DNA from: an uncultured Lachnospiraceae bacterium | Lineage (GTDB): Bacteria; Bacillota; Clostridia; Lachnospirales; Lachnospiraceae | Direction: 5' to 3' | Assembly: GCA_947626985.1 (NCBI GenBank) | Contig: CANQUG010000020.1 | Location: 1 to 51,566, forward strand | Length of the DNA: 51,566 nucleotides | Part shown: piece by piece, positions 34,465 to 42,568 of the stretch | Layout of the letters: the number at the start of each line of letters is the position of its first letter | Numbering within the stretch: the stretch's first letter is position 1 | Translations under genes and position numbers: made by a program | The notes under the pieces: generated by a model | What the model was told of the DNA's origin: nothing | Seen by the model: the letters and a program-made list of their open reading frames with translations, nothing else | Databases searched by the model: none

Positions 34465-34657
34465 ATGTGGAATTATGAAAAAAGATTGGAATATCCGGTA
34501 AACATCAAGACCTGCGACGCAAAGCTGGCGCAGTTTATCATCAGTCAGTACGGCGGCCCTGACGGAGAAATCTCCGCCTCCATGCGCTACCTTTCCCAGC
34601 GCTTTAACATGCCCAACCGCATGGCCACCGCCGTGCTGAACGATATCGGTACAGAAG
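34465..34657 (+). CDS. cotJC: cotJC 5' segment (interrupted coat manganese-catalase-like protein)
   Basis: First about 64 codons of CotJC: MWNYEKRLEYPVNIK, then IISQYGGPDGEISASMRYLS and LNDIGTE. CotJC is a coat protein of the manganese-catalase family. At GGTACAGAAG (codons 62-65) the similarity stops and the frame runs into the element, ending at 34758 with an unrelated tail. The matching 3' segment starts at 37664. Removing 34648-37663 joins LNDIGTE to ELAHMEIIGAIVHQL in the same frame, giving a 209-aa protein. Confidence 0.93.
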
Positions 34658-36338
34658 CCCCTGAAATGTTCCTTTCAGGGGCTAACGCTTTTTTTCGCGC
34701 TGTGTGCGGGGAAGCTTCCAGTGGACGCTTTCCCGTAGACGCCTTTGCAACCGTATAGCTCCATTTCAAAGGAAGTAAATTCAAATACACATCAATGTGG
34801 TCTTTATCATTCACAACCATCTTATCTAAGATGTGCCTGTAAAATTCATCTTCGTATTCCACACCGCCGGCAATCTCGTTAATGGCTTCCGTGATTTTAC
34901 TGATAAGTTGCTGTTGCTGCTTTTTCATCGCCTGCTGCTTATCAATGCTGTCGATAACCGATTGCAGTTCGGCAATTTCAGTATCGCACTTAGACCGTGC
35001 CGCCGAAAACTCGTCTTTCGTTATGTTGCCATCCATATAAATGTCAATCAGTTTTGTACGCTTATCCTCGATAGCTGCAATCTGGGCTTTCAGCTTCTCA
35101 ACATCTGTGTCTGTCGTATCCATAGCAATGACAGACTCTATAATGGAAATAAGGTTATTCGCAATTTTCTCTCTATTGTATTTCAGGCTTTTTGTTACCA
35201 GATACATAATGTGTGTCGCTTCTTCATTGCGGATAGACAAGCCCGTACAGCCAACTTGATTTCCTGCTTTGTCGATATGCGGGCCGCCGTGCTTTGCAGC
35301 TTCATTACAACGCCACGCCTTATAGCGGCTTCCGTCTTTGCGGGTCTTATATCTCGCCACATAGCTTGAACCGCAGCATCCGCATTTGATTTTTCCAGAG
35401 AACGGATAACGGTTGCTGTGTTTTGCCTTGCCCTCCTGTGAAAGAGAACGCTCATCCAAAATACGATTGGCTTCCTCAAACAGCTCACGGGAGATAATCG
35501 GCTCGTGGTGGTCTTTGATGATAACAAATTCTTCCTGCCCTCGGTTGTATTTCTTTTCGTGAGAGAGGAAATCCGGCGTATAGGTTTTTTTCTGCACCAA
35601 ATCGCCGCAGTATTTCTCATTGCGGATGACACGGAGCACGACCGTATTTTGCCACTCCTTGACACGCATAGGCTCAATGCCTTCTTCTCGAAGCTCACGG
35701 GCTATCGCATGAGTACCTTTCCCCTCGTTGACAAACTTATGAAATATAAGGCGGACAACCTTTGCTCCTTCTTCATTGATATACATTTTGCCGTCACGGA
35801 CATCATAGCCGAGCATACTCCGTCCGAACACAACGCCTTGCTCCATCTGGCGTTTCTGCCCCCATTTCACACGCTCGGAAGTCTTGCGGCTTTCTTCCTG
35901 TGCAATAGAGGACATAATCGCAAGCCGAAGCTCTGCGTCGCCGTCTAAGGTGTTGATGTTATCATTCATAAAGATAACGCCGACGCCGTGCTTTTTGAGG
36001 TCACGAGTATAATAAATACTGTCAAGGGTATTTCTCGCAAAACGGGAAATTTCCTTTGTGATAATCAAATCAAAGTCGCCGTTCTTTGCACACGCTATCA
36101 TGCGGTTAAATTCTTTTCGCTTCTTTGTGTTCGTGCCTGAAATACCTTCGTCTGCAAAAATTTCGTACAGTTCCCAATCGGGATTACGCTCGATATATTG
36201 GCGAAAATAACGCTGCTGACTTTCAAAGGAATTGGCCTGGTCTTCGTTGTCCGTGGAAACACGGCAGTATGCAGCTACCTTCCTTTTCGTTTCAACCATT
36301 TTCAGCTCCTGGTTTAGGTGTTCATATCTATTTATCAT
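34587..36338 (-). CDS. Large serine recombinase of the cotJC element
   Basis: 583-aa site-specific recombinase expected to excise the element. The resolvase domain is N-terminal, with the nucleophile Ser28 in AAYCRVSTD and the RFARNTLDSIYYTRDL and SSIAQEESRKTSERVKWG stretches. The recombinase domain follows (MLGYDV, IARELREEGI), then a zinc ribbon (KIKCGCCGSSYVARYKTRKD) and a coiled-coil tail. AAGGAG lies 7 nt before ATG 36338. The last about 23 residues are read through the left attachment core into antisense cotJC, so the C-terminus differs between the integrated and the circular form. Confidence 0.93.
   Translation of the reverse strand: MINRYEHLNQELKMVETKRKVAAYCRVSTDNEDQANSFESQQRYFRQYIERNPDWELYEIFADEGISGTNTKKRKEFNRMIACAKNGDFDLIITKEISRFARNTLDSIYYTRDLKKHGVGVIFMNDNINTLDGDAELRLAIMSSIAQEESRKTSERVKWGQKRQMEQGVVFGRSMLGYDVRDGKMYINEEGAKVVRLIFHKFVNEGKGTHAIARELREEGIEPMRVKEWQNTVVLRVIRNEKYCGDLVQKKTYTPDFLSHEKKYNRGQEEFVIIKDHHEPIISRELFEEANRILDERSLSQEGKAKHSNRYPFSGKIKCGCCGSSYVARYKTRKDGSRYKAWRCNEAAKHGGPHIDKAGNQVGCTGLSIRNEEATHIMYLVTKSLKYNREKIANNLISIIESVIAMDTTDTDVEKLKAQIAAIEDKRTKLIDIYMDGNITKDEFSAARSKCDTEIAELQSVIDSIDKQQAMKKQQQQLISKITEAINEIAGGVEYEDEFYRHILDKMVVNDKDHIDVYLNLLPLKWSYTVAKASTGKRPLEASPHTARKKALAPERNISGASVPISFSTAVAMRLGMLKRWER
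34648..34657 (+). other. Left attachment core of the cotJC element
   Basis: GGTACAGAAG, codons Gly-Thr-Glu plus one base, at the point where CotJC similarity ends. Confidence 0.88.
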
Positions 36339-36354
36339 AGCGAAGCTCCTTTCT

Positions 36355-36372
36355 CAGTAACCTGTGTTACTG
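36355..36372. promoter_or_regulatory. Perfect dyad in the recombinase leader
   Basis: CAGTAAC-CTGT-GTTACTG (7-bp arms) lies between the -10 box and the ribosome site of the recombinase gene, at about the start of transcription. It suits an operator or a translation-blocking hairpin. Confidence 0.6.
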
Positions 36373-36377
36373 TATTT

Positions 36378-36406
36378 ATTATAGAAAAAACGCATAGATG
36401 TGTCGA
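36378..36406 (-). promoter_or_regulatory. Sigma-A-type promoter of the recombinase gene
   Basis: Minus strand TCGACA, a 17-nt spacer, then TATAAT. It is a near-consensus vegetative promoter rather than an obvious mother-cell one, so repression at the adjacent dyad may be what restricts excision. Confidence 0.7.
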
Positions 36407-36455
36407 ATATGCAAATCTTCAATTTTCATATTCGGATATGTAAAAACGCCAGGCG

Positions 36456-36662
36456 TTATGCTCGGCGTTGCTTTTTCTGATTTTGAATGTATTGTTTTTC
36501 AAGCGTGGCCAAACAGCGTTCCCGCTGCGATTGGGTCAACAGCTTTCTTTTTTCCAACGAAAGAATGATTGACCTCTGGATATTCATAAGAAACGCTGCG
36601 TGTTCCTGCTCATTTAATTCTGGAACAGGGTCGCCAACATAAACAAACTCTCTATACTTCAG
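36456..36662 (-). CDS. Small helical protein of the element, likely CTG start
   Basis: 68 aa beginning LKYREFVYVGDPVPELNEQE, followed by HAAFLMNIQRSIILSLEKRK, with a basic C-terminus ending KKQRRA. The in-frame stop just upstream leaves CTG 36662 as the only well-placed start, with GGAGGTG 7 nt before it. It is mostly helical, with no named domain that I recognise. It lies between the toxin and the recombinase gene and could be an accessory (directionality or repressor) protein; that role is only inferred from position. Confidence 0.6.
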   Translation of the reverse strand: MKYREFVYVGDPVPELNEQEHAAFLMNIQRSIILSLEKRKLLTQSQRERCLATLEKQYIQNQKKQRRA

Positions 36663-36824
36663 CCGTCAACACCTCCCTCGTTCCCAATATATGAGCCAAT
36701 GGTTGTACCATATAACGAGGGGGCTAATCCTTTTTATACTTCCACCTCCGCACTGACAGGGGTATAGGAAGTGCTTTCGCTGCCGCCGCCAAATAAAATT
36801 TCTGGCGTTAGTCTTGACCGTCAT

Positions 36825-36854
36825 AAAAAAAACGCCACCTCTTTTGAAGTGACG
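36825..36854 (-). terminator. Intrinsic terminator after the toxin gene
   Basis: CGTCACTTC pairs with GAGGTGGCG (two G-U), 4-nt loop, then eight U on the minus strand. It separates the toxin-antitoxin unit from the 68-aa gene. Confidence 0.85.
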
Positions 36855-36877
36855 ATTTTGCTCGATTTATTTTCTTG

Positions 36878-37195
36878 TTACCTGATAAGCCAATTGTAAT
36901 CCTGCCTGCAATCCACCACATAATCGGCGTAAACTATATCGTCTATTATCTGGAAGATTATCATATAGCGTTTTTCAAACAGGATAAAACGGTAGGCGTT
37001 TCTGGGGATATATTCCCCTGTGAGCCACGGGCATCTCTGCGGCATCAGCTCTAAGGAATTTGCGGTCTTTTCAAACTCGGCTGTGAGCCGTTCCGCCGCT
37101 TCTGGACTGACCTGTGCCAGAAATGCAGCGTGGGAAACGAGCATCTGCGTTGCCCGTTCCGATACAATCACACGGTATTTATTCTGCTGTTCCAT
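36878..37195 (-). CDS. RelE/ParE-family toxin
   Basis: 105-aa toxin-like protein: KYRVIVSERATQMLVSHAAF at the N-terminus, CPWLTGEYIPRNAYRFILFE in the middle, and IIFQIIDDIVYADYVVDCRQD at the C-terminus, as in RelE/ParE folds. ATG 37195 has GGAGG 9 nt upstream and overlaps the antitoxin gene end by 17 nt, the usual coupled order with antitoxin first. It could be an mRNA interferase or a gyrase poison; sequence alone does not decide. Confidence 0.85.
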   Translation of the reverse strand: MEQQNKYRVIVSERATQMLVSHAAFLAQVSPEAAERLTAEFEKTANSLELMPQRCPWLTGEYIPRNAYRFILFEKRYMIIFQIIDDIVYADYVVDCRQDYNWLIR

Positions 37196-37466
37196 GACCT
37201 GCCGCCTCCTCGATTGCACTACGCATCATCGCAGCGACTTCATCAACAGAGTAGCCTTTGCTTCCACGCACCCTGTCCTCCTCAACGGCAAGCAGCTCCT
37301 CACGCAACTTCAGCATTTTTTCCCTGCGGTTGTAAGTCCCGATGTCCATAACCACCAAATCTCCCTCGCCGTTCTTGGTAAGGAAAATCGGCTCTGCGGT
37401 CTTTCTGCACATATCGGCAATCTCGTTGTAATTCTGGCGGATTGCTGCGGATGGACGAATATTCAT
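37179..37466 (-). CDS. Phd/YefM-family antitoxin
   Basis: 95-aa antitoxin. The N-terminus MNIRPSAAIRQNYNEIADMC and the FLTKNGEGDLVVMD strand are typical of the Phd/YefM DNA-binding fold; the helical C-terminus would clamp the toxin. AAGGAGG lies 7 nt before ATG 37466. It probably represses its own promoter, which would lie near 37480-37550 at the right end of the element. Confidence 0.87.
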   Translation of the reverse strand: MNIRPSAAIRQNYNEIADMCRKTAEPIFLTKNGEGDLVVMDIGTYNRREKMLKLREELLAVEEDRVRGSKGYSVDEVAAMMRSAIEEAAGHGTAE

Positions 37467-37663
37467 AATGACACCTCCTTGAATCGTAGCGGTAGCAATA
37501 TTCTGCCCATATTATACCCATTTGATACAACAAAGTCAACAGCACCGCAGAAAATTTATAAAAACATGTGGTATATAAGACGGTAGAATCACCAGTCAAG
37601 GTAGAACCACTTCTTTTCGGGAACCCAAGTTTAATACATTGGAACATTTTCGCTGCTTCTCTG

Positions 37664-37673
37664 GGTACAGAAG
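37664..37673 (+). other. Right attachment core of the cotJC element
   Basis: GGTACAGAAG, identical to 34648-34657 and in the same CotJC codon phase. Confidence 0.88.
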
Positions 37674-38110
37674 AACTGGCGCACATGGAGATCATCGGCG
37701 CTATCGTGCATCAGCTTACCCGCGGCCTTTCCATGGAAGAGATCGAAAAATCCGGTCTTGGGCCCTACTATATCGATCACGGCAATGGCCTGTGGCCTCA
37801 GGCGGCAGGCGGAATTCCCTTCAACGCCTGCGAATTCCAGTGCAAAGGTGATCCCATCACGGATCTTTTCGAGGATATGGCCGCGGAACAGAAGGCCCGT
37901 TCCACCTACGACAACATCCTCCGTGTGGTAAGAAATATCCCGGATGTGGCAGATCCCATTAAATTCCTCCGTGAGCGGGAAGTAGTACATTTCCAGAGAT
38001 TCGGGGAGGCTCTCAGAAGCGTGCAGGAGCAGCTGGATGCCAAAAACTTCTATGCCTTCAATCCGGTATTCGACGCACCCTGCATGGAAACCTGCCAGGA
38101 TTGTAAATAA
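37664..38110 (+). CDS. cotJC: cotJC 3' segment
   Basis: Rest of CotJC: GTEELAHMEIIGAIVHQL, YYIDHGNGLWPQAAGGIPFN, ITDLFEDMAAEQKARSTYDN, and FLREREVVHFQRFGEAL. These carry the Glu/His ligands typical of manganese catalases (ELAHME, EREVVHF). The reading can be traced upstream to 37568 in frame, but that part belongs to the element and has no CotJC similarity or ribosome site. It is expected to be translated only after excision joins it to 34465-34657. The C-terminus is Cys-rich (CMETCQDCK). Confidence 0.93.
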   Translation, partial: GTEELAHMEIIGAIVHQLTRGLSMEEIEKSGLGPYYIDHGNGLWPQAAGGIPFNACEFQCKGDPITDLFEDMAAEQKARSTYDNILRVVRNIPDVADPIKFLREREVVHFQRFGEALRSVQEQLDAKNFYAFNPVFDAPCMETCQDCK

Positions 38111-38453
38111 AATACCTGCACAATCGGAACAATAACAGAAGAATACCGGGTCAGAAAAATCAGATCAAAAAAACCTGAGAGTAAGACAGACAGCAATTCT
38201 GAAACAGACACCAAAAAACCAGGGGGCTGCCGGTAAATGCTGACGGGACACACTATATGGAGAGTTACAAAGAGAATTCCTCCATATAGTGCGCTGTCAC
38301 GCAAGGATCCGACAGCCCCTTTGATAAAACAGCAGATATTAAACCTGCAGCCCCTTTGACAGGAAGCAGATATTAAATTTAACGAACGGCAGATATTAAA
38401 ATAGAAAGAAATACCCCCGCTCAGGCAGCAGCTGTACACAGACAGTATTCGAA
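38111..38453. other. Intergenic region with a 97-bp palindromic element and short direct repeats
   Basis: Imperfect 40-bp inverted arms at 38223-38262 and 38280-38319 have a perfect inner 12 bp (CACTATATGGAG) and matching ends (GGGGCTG). After it come three GCAGATATTAAA copies (38331-38400) and two CAGCCCCTTTGA copies. It resembles a repetitive palindromic element or MITE and may also end the cotJ transcript. No gene was seen. Confidence 0.7.
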
Positions 38454-39182
38454 CTAAAGCCCGAACAGCTCTGTCCACTTCTCATCCGCGATGATCCGTT
38501 TACTGGGCGCGTCCGCATTAGCCAGCATACTCTCCACCCTATTTGCCAGAGTCACATCTACGAAGCGTCCCACGTCGATCCCCCGAAGTTCGAAAAACAG
38601 CAGAGGATTCTCATCAAACCGTGCTCCGATCCCGTAAAGCACTGCCGCCACATGCTTGCACAAAAGAGCCCAGTCCGGACAGCTGCAGTTAAAGCTGATT
38701 TCCCTGGGTTCCGGAAAAAGGCCTCCGGTTCCCAGAAACAGTTCCTTCAGCTCCTCCGGAAAATCTCCCTTCAGCAGCCGCTCCAGATTATCGATCCGCT
38801 TCCCGCAGCGGGAAATGATCTGCTGGCACCGCTCCTCCGAGAGAGGACTGATGCGGATTTCCACCTTATAAGGCGCTTTTCGCCTTCCCTGCACCCTGGC
38901 CAGAACCTTTCCTTTCTGAATCTTCAGATCCACCACAGCGCCTGTGCGGACGTATCGTTTTCCTCTGTCCAGCCGGCTTTCATAATCCGCGTATTTCTCC
39001 AGATTATCGCACCAGGCGTTTCCCCACCAGCTTTTTACGATAGACCGGCCCTCAATGATCACCGGCTCCAGGATCTTCCCCTTTGATTTTTCCTTATGAA
39101 TCGTATTTACAGCGTTTTTCTTCAGCTGCGCCGCAGCCGGCTGACTGTAATTTGTCTGAGTATCCCAATAACTTCTGCTCAT
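38454..39182 (-). CDS. SWIM zinc-finger protein
   Basis: 242-aa protein with a SWIM motif FNCSCPDWALLCKHVAAVLY (CxC...CxH) near residues 163-182 and an N-terminal domain with SWWGNAWCDNLEKYADYESR. Such proteins are commonly encoded beside SNF2-type helicases and are thought to assist them on DNA. Here the SNF2 gene is directly upstream, separated only by the pentanucleotide repeat. ATG 39182 is preferred to 39215 because of GGGAG just upstream. Confidence 0.87.
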   Translation of the reverse strand: MSRSYWDTQTNYSQPAAAQLKKNAVNTIHKEKSKGKILEPVIIEGRSIVKSWWGNAWCDNLEKYADYESRLDRGKRYVRTGAVVDLKIQKGKVLARVQGRRKAPYKVEIRISPLSEERCQQIISRCGKRIDNLERLLKGDFPEELKELFLGTGGLFPEPREISFNCSCPDWALLCKHVAAVLYGIGARFDENPLLFFELRGIDVGRFVDVTLANRVESMLANADAPSKRIIADEKWTELFGL

Positions 39183-39230
39183 AGTTTCTCCCGCCCCGGT
39201 CAAACCGGTTATCACAAACAGAATCCGATA

Positions 39231-39295
39231 TGGTATGGTATAGTATAGTATAGTATAGTATTGTATTGTATTGTATTGTATGGTATGGTATGGTA
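39231..39295 (-). repeat. Pentanucleotide tandem repeat, 13 units
   Basis: Plus-strand units TGGTA x2, TAGTA x4, TTGTA x4, TGGTA x3, uninterrupted over 65 bp, between the SNF2 stop (39300) and the SWIM start. It is not inside a reading frame, so copy-number change would alter spacing or RNA structure rather than a protein. Confidence 0.95.
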
Positions 39296-39299
39296 CGTC

Positions 39300-41930
39300 T
39301 CAATCTGAAACCGGTCCCAGCCTGAGAACGGACATCAGCTCCTCGTTGCTCATCTCCGTGATCCAGCTCTCTCCGCCGCTTCCGATGACATTGGCTGCCA
39401 GTTCCTTCTTGGAATTGATCATCTCGTCTATTTTTTCCTCTATGGTTCCTCTGCACACCAGTTTATGGACCATCACATTGCTCTTCTGGCCAATGCGGTA
39501 CGCCCGGTCTGTGGCCTGATTTTCCACCGCCGGATTCCACCACCGGTCAAAATGGATGACGTGGCTGGCTTTCGTAAGATTCAGGCCGGTACCGCCCGCC
39601 TTCACAGAAAGCACCATATATGGGACATATTTATCTCCCTGAAAGGCCTCCACCATCTTATTTCTGGAAGGAACCGACGTTCCGCCATGAAGCACAAATC
39701 CCCGGCAATGAAAAATCTCCGCAAGAAAATCATCCAGGTAGGGAGCGATTTCCCGGAACTGGGTAAAAACCAGAACCCTTTCACGCTTCTCATAAATCGT
39801 CTCACAGATTTCCTGCAGCATTTCAAACTTGCCGCTGTCCTTTTTGTCATAGGTCTGCTGTCCCAGATACTGGTCAGGATGATTGCAGATCTGCTTCAGC
39901 TTCGTAAGGGAAGCAAGAACGAGACCTCTCCTCTCCATCCCGCTCAGCACTTCCAGTTTGTCCGCCAGCTCCGCCACATATTTGCGGTAAAGCACCGTCT
40001 GCTTTTTGGACAGTCCCACATAATCCACCTGTTCCAGCTTCTCCGGCAGATCGGAGATAATTTCCTTGTCCGTTTTCACTCTCCGCAGCATAAAGGGTGA
40101 AATCATGGACTTTAATCTGGCATACCCCTCGGGGTGGTTTTCCAGCTTTTTGCAATACTCCCGAAACTCCCCGGAGCTTCCCAGAAGTCCTTTATTCAGG
40201 AAATCAAAAAGAGACCAAAGATTCGTCAGATCATTCTCAATGGGAGTACCGGTCATGGCGATGCGCATGCTGCTCTTTAAGGACTTCACCTTTTTCGTCT
40301 GCTTCGTGACCGGATTTTTGATCGCCTGCGCCTCATCCAGGATGATGCAGTCCCAGTTCACATTTTCCAGTTCCGCGATTCGGGCCACCATGCCGTAAGT
40401 GACTATGGTGAGGAAGGTATGGTCCTGCTCCAGATTTTCCCCAAGCTTCTTCGCTCCCACGCCATGGAGAATCACAAGAGGCATCTGCGGGGCAAATTTT
40501 TCCGCTTCCTTCTGCCAGTTTCCCAGAAGGGACGCCGGCACCACCAGAAGCACCCTGGCGTCCTTTTTGCTCCTGCGGAGCTTTTCCAGAAAGGCCAGCA
40601 CCTGAACGGTCTTTCCCAGACCCATATCGTCCGCCAGACAGGCGCCGAAGTGAAGCTGATTCATATAATTCAGCCAGGTAAAACCGGACTTCTGATAAGG
40701 GCGAAGCGTGGCCCGGAAGGATTTTGGAACCACTGCGGTGCGGATCCGCCCGGGAGACCCCAGGTCCTGAAGCAGTCTGGAAAGCCATGCGCCGTTCGTC
40801 ACAATAGGTCCCACGTCCGCTCCTTCTCTGTCCTGTTCCTCATTCAGCCCCATCCGCAGCGCTTCCATGAGAGTTACGCTGCCCCGGTAGGATTCCATCT
40901 CCTCCAGCAGCTTCTGAAGCCTGGCGTGATCCACCGCGATCCATTTGCCCTTTAAGAAGGCCAAGCCCTCTGTCTGCTTCAGGAGCGTCTCGATCTCCTC
41001 TCTGGTAAGGGGCACGCCGTCCACCACCAGCTGCGGCGTCATGCCCAGAATGGTTTCAAGCCCCAGCATGGGCGGCCTGTCCTCGCCAAGGTTCACCGAC
41101 ATGGCGACTCCGCAGGCGTTTTTTCTCCACCAGTTGGGAATCCGGCAGACGATTCCCGCCTCCTCGATGCGGGGAACCGCCTTCAGAATCTCATATGCTT
41201 CGTCAGAAGTCAGACCCAGCGGGTGGAACATCTCGCCCCTGTCCACGAATTCCCCGATCAGAGGGGATACCTCCGCCGCTCTGTTCAGACAGGACAAAAG
41301 CTCCAGCAGCTTATCACGGTTATCCTGATATTCTGTAAGGGCATATTTCAGCGGCATATGCCGTACCTTATCATCCTCGCCTCTGGTGGAATAGGTGGCA
41401 AGGAAGGCAAAGGGATACTCCCCCTCCCGGCTCTCCACCAGATGGAAAAAAATTCTCTCCGAAACCCGAAGCTTCTGACTCTTATCCGCCAGATAAAGCG
41501 CTGCGGTCCCGTCGTAAGCACTGATCTCCCGTGCAAAGATCAGGCGCAGTTTTTCAAAAGCATCCCTGATCCAGTCCCCGTCTATGTATTCTGAACCAAT
41601 GGTGAAGGGCACAGAGTTTAAAAGCCTTTGGGTCATCAGTTCATCCGGGACGACCTCCACGTGCTCTCTGGCCACCTCCAGATCCGGCTGACGGGTGAGC
41701 TGACGCTGAAAGCAGTCCGCCAGTTGATACAGAAATCCTCCTGCGGCGTCCAGCCAGGCCGGTTTCTCCTCAAAGCCCAGATCGTAGACCGCCTGCCATC
41801 CGTCCGCTTCAAAGCGGAGCTTCCAGGGAAGGATGTCCTCCGTGTATTCCAGATCCGGCAGATCCAGCATAAATCCTTGCCTGCAGAACAGAATGTGAAG
41901 CCTGCTCTGCAGTTCTTTTTCTTTTATCAT
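39300..41930 (-). CDS. SNF2-family helicase/translocase
   Basis: 876-aa SWI2/SNF2 ATPase (bacterial RapA/HepA-like group with an N-terminal accessory domain). Walker A LADDMGLGKTVQVLAFLEKL lies near residue 433, the DEAQ box IILDEAQAIKN near 530, and the C-terminal RecA lobe has VLHGGTSVPSRNKMV and DRAYRIGQKSNVMVHKLVCR. It probably moves along duplex DNA to remodel bound proteins. It is transcribed before the SWIM gene, a frequent pairing. The SWIM domain seen fused N-terminally in many relatives is here supplied by the separate downstream gene. Confidence 0.92.
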   Translation of the reverse strand: MIKEKELQSRLHILFCRQGFMLDLPDLEYTEDILPWKLRFEADGWQAVYDLGFEEKPAWLDAAGGFLYQLADCFQRQLTRQPDLEVAREHVEVVPDELMTQRLLNSVPFTIGSEYIDGDWIRDAFEKLRLIFAREISAYDGTAALYLADKSQKLRVSERIFFHLVESREGEYPFAFLATYSTRGEDDKVRHMPLKYALTEYQDNRDKLLELLSCLNRAAEVSPLIGEFVDRGEMFHPLGLTSDEAYEILKAVPRIEEAGIVCRIPNWWRKNACGVAMSVNLGEDRPPMLGLETILGMTPQLVVDGVPLTREEIETLLKQTEGLAFLKGKWIAVDHARLQKLLEEMESYRGSVTLMEALRMGLNEEQDREGADVGPIVTNGAWLSRLLQDLGSPGRIRTAVVPKSFRATLRPYQKSGFTWLNYMNQLHFGACLADDMGLGKTVQVLAFLEKLRRSKKDARVLLVVPASLLGNWQKEAEKFAPQMPLVILHGVGAKKLGENLEQDHTFLTIVTYGMVARIAELENVNWDCIILDEAQAIKNPVTKQTKKVKSLKSSMRIAMTGTPIENDLTNLWSLFDFLNKGLLGSSGEFREYCKKLENHPEGYARLKSMISPFMLRRVKTDKEIISDLPEKLEQVDYVGLSKKQTVLYRKYVAELADKLEVLSGMERRGLVLASLTKLKQICNHPDQYLGQQTYDKKDSGKFEMLQEICETIYEKRERVLVFTQFREIAPYLDDFLAEIFHCRGFVLHGGTSVPSRNKMVEAFQGDKYVPYMVLSVKAGGTGLNLTKASHVIHFDRWWNPAVENQATDRAYRIGQKSNVMVHKLVCRGTIEEKIDEMINSKKELAANVIGSGGESWITEMSNEELMSVLRLGPVSD

Positions 41931-41939
41931 TTGTTTCTC

Positions 41940-42046
41940 CTGTGGGATTTTGTATTTTTGATTTGTTTCGCCTGCGGTAATTCTATATTTTTGATTTGTT
42001 TCGCCTGCGGGATTCTATGCTTTTGATTCATTTCACATGCGATGTT
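41940..42046. repeat. 32-33 bp tandem repeat, three copies
   Basis: The core TTGATTTGTTTCGCCTGCGG occurs twice, starting at 41958 and 41991, and a degenerate third copy starts near 42023. It lies just upstream of the SNF2 start. Confidence 0.85.
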
Positions 42047-42389
42047 GCATAGTTTTAATCTTTCCCGACTGGAATTTTCTATACTTTAACTTCATCCTTC
42101 AGAAATTCTCAGCACTATGCCAATAAAGCTTTTTACCAACGAAACATACCTTCTGCATCTCCATATGAGAAGAGTGTAACATAAACAGTATACAATTACC
42201 AGCATTTCCTGAGAAAATCAGCCGAACGAAATCAGCTGGCTCAGCCGGAAACACAGTATTTGTATCCTCCAGTATTCTATCCTCTATTGTTTGTACCCTC
42301 CACTGTTTGCCTCCTTCGCTTTTTATATCCTCCAGTCTGTGATTTTTGTGATTCTTTATCGAGGGATAATAAAGAGATTCTGCACGGAC

Positions 42390-42568
42390 GCTGCCAGGAC
42401 TGTGCTTCCTGTCTGTTGACGGCGCAACACTCCGCCGAACTAACCGCCAACTGCGACTAAGACGCTCAGGAAGAGCCTTCGCGCCTAAGTCTCCGTAAGC
42501 GGTGGATTTCGCCTCCGCTAAAACCGCGCCCGAACTGTCTGCCAGACAGGAAGCACAGTCCTGGCAGC
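42390..42568. repeat. 179-bp element with perfect 26-bp terminal inverted repeats
   Basis: Arms at 42390-42415 and 42543-42568 are exact reverse complements. The interior also folds: GACTAAGACGC with GCGcCTAAGTC-like pairing, and an AGCGG/CCGCT hairpin. No gene inside. Its size and shape fit a MITE-like element or a very stable RNA/DNA cruciform; inversion is possible but no promoter was recognised. Confidence 0.8.

Larger units (their letters stand above)
34648..37673. mobile_element. Intervening element in cotJC (3016 bp between repeats), skin-like
   Basis: Bounded by the direct repeat GGTACAGAAG at 34648-34657 and 37664-37673. Contents, all on the minus strand: a large serine recombinase, a 68-aa protein, and a toxin-antitoxin pair. 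No replication, conjugation or phage genes were seen. Excision between the repeats restores cotJC precisely. Elements of this kind are known to interrupt sporulation genes such as sigK and to be removed in the mother cell. Confidence 0.9.

Noticed and set aside
37568-37663. Upstream in-frame extension of the cotJC 3' half as a separate gene start
   Set aside because: It belongs to the element, has no CotJC similarity and lacks a ribosome site; the 3' half makes sense only after excision.
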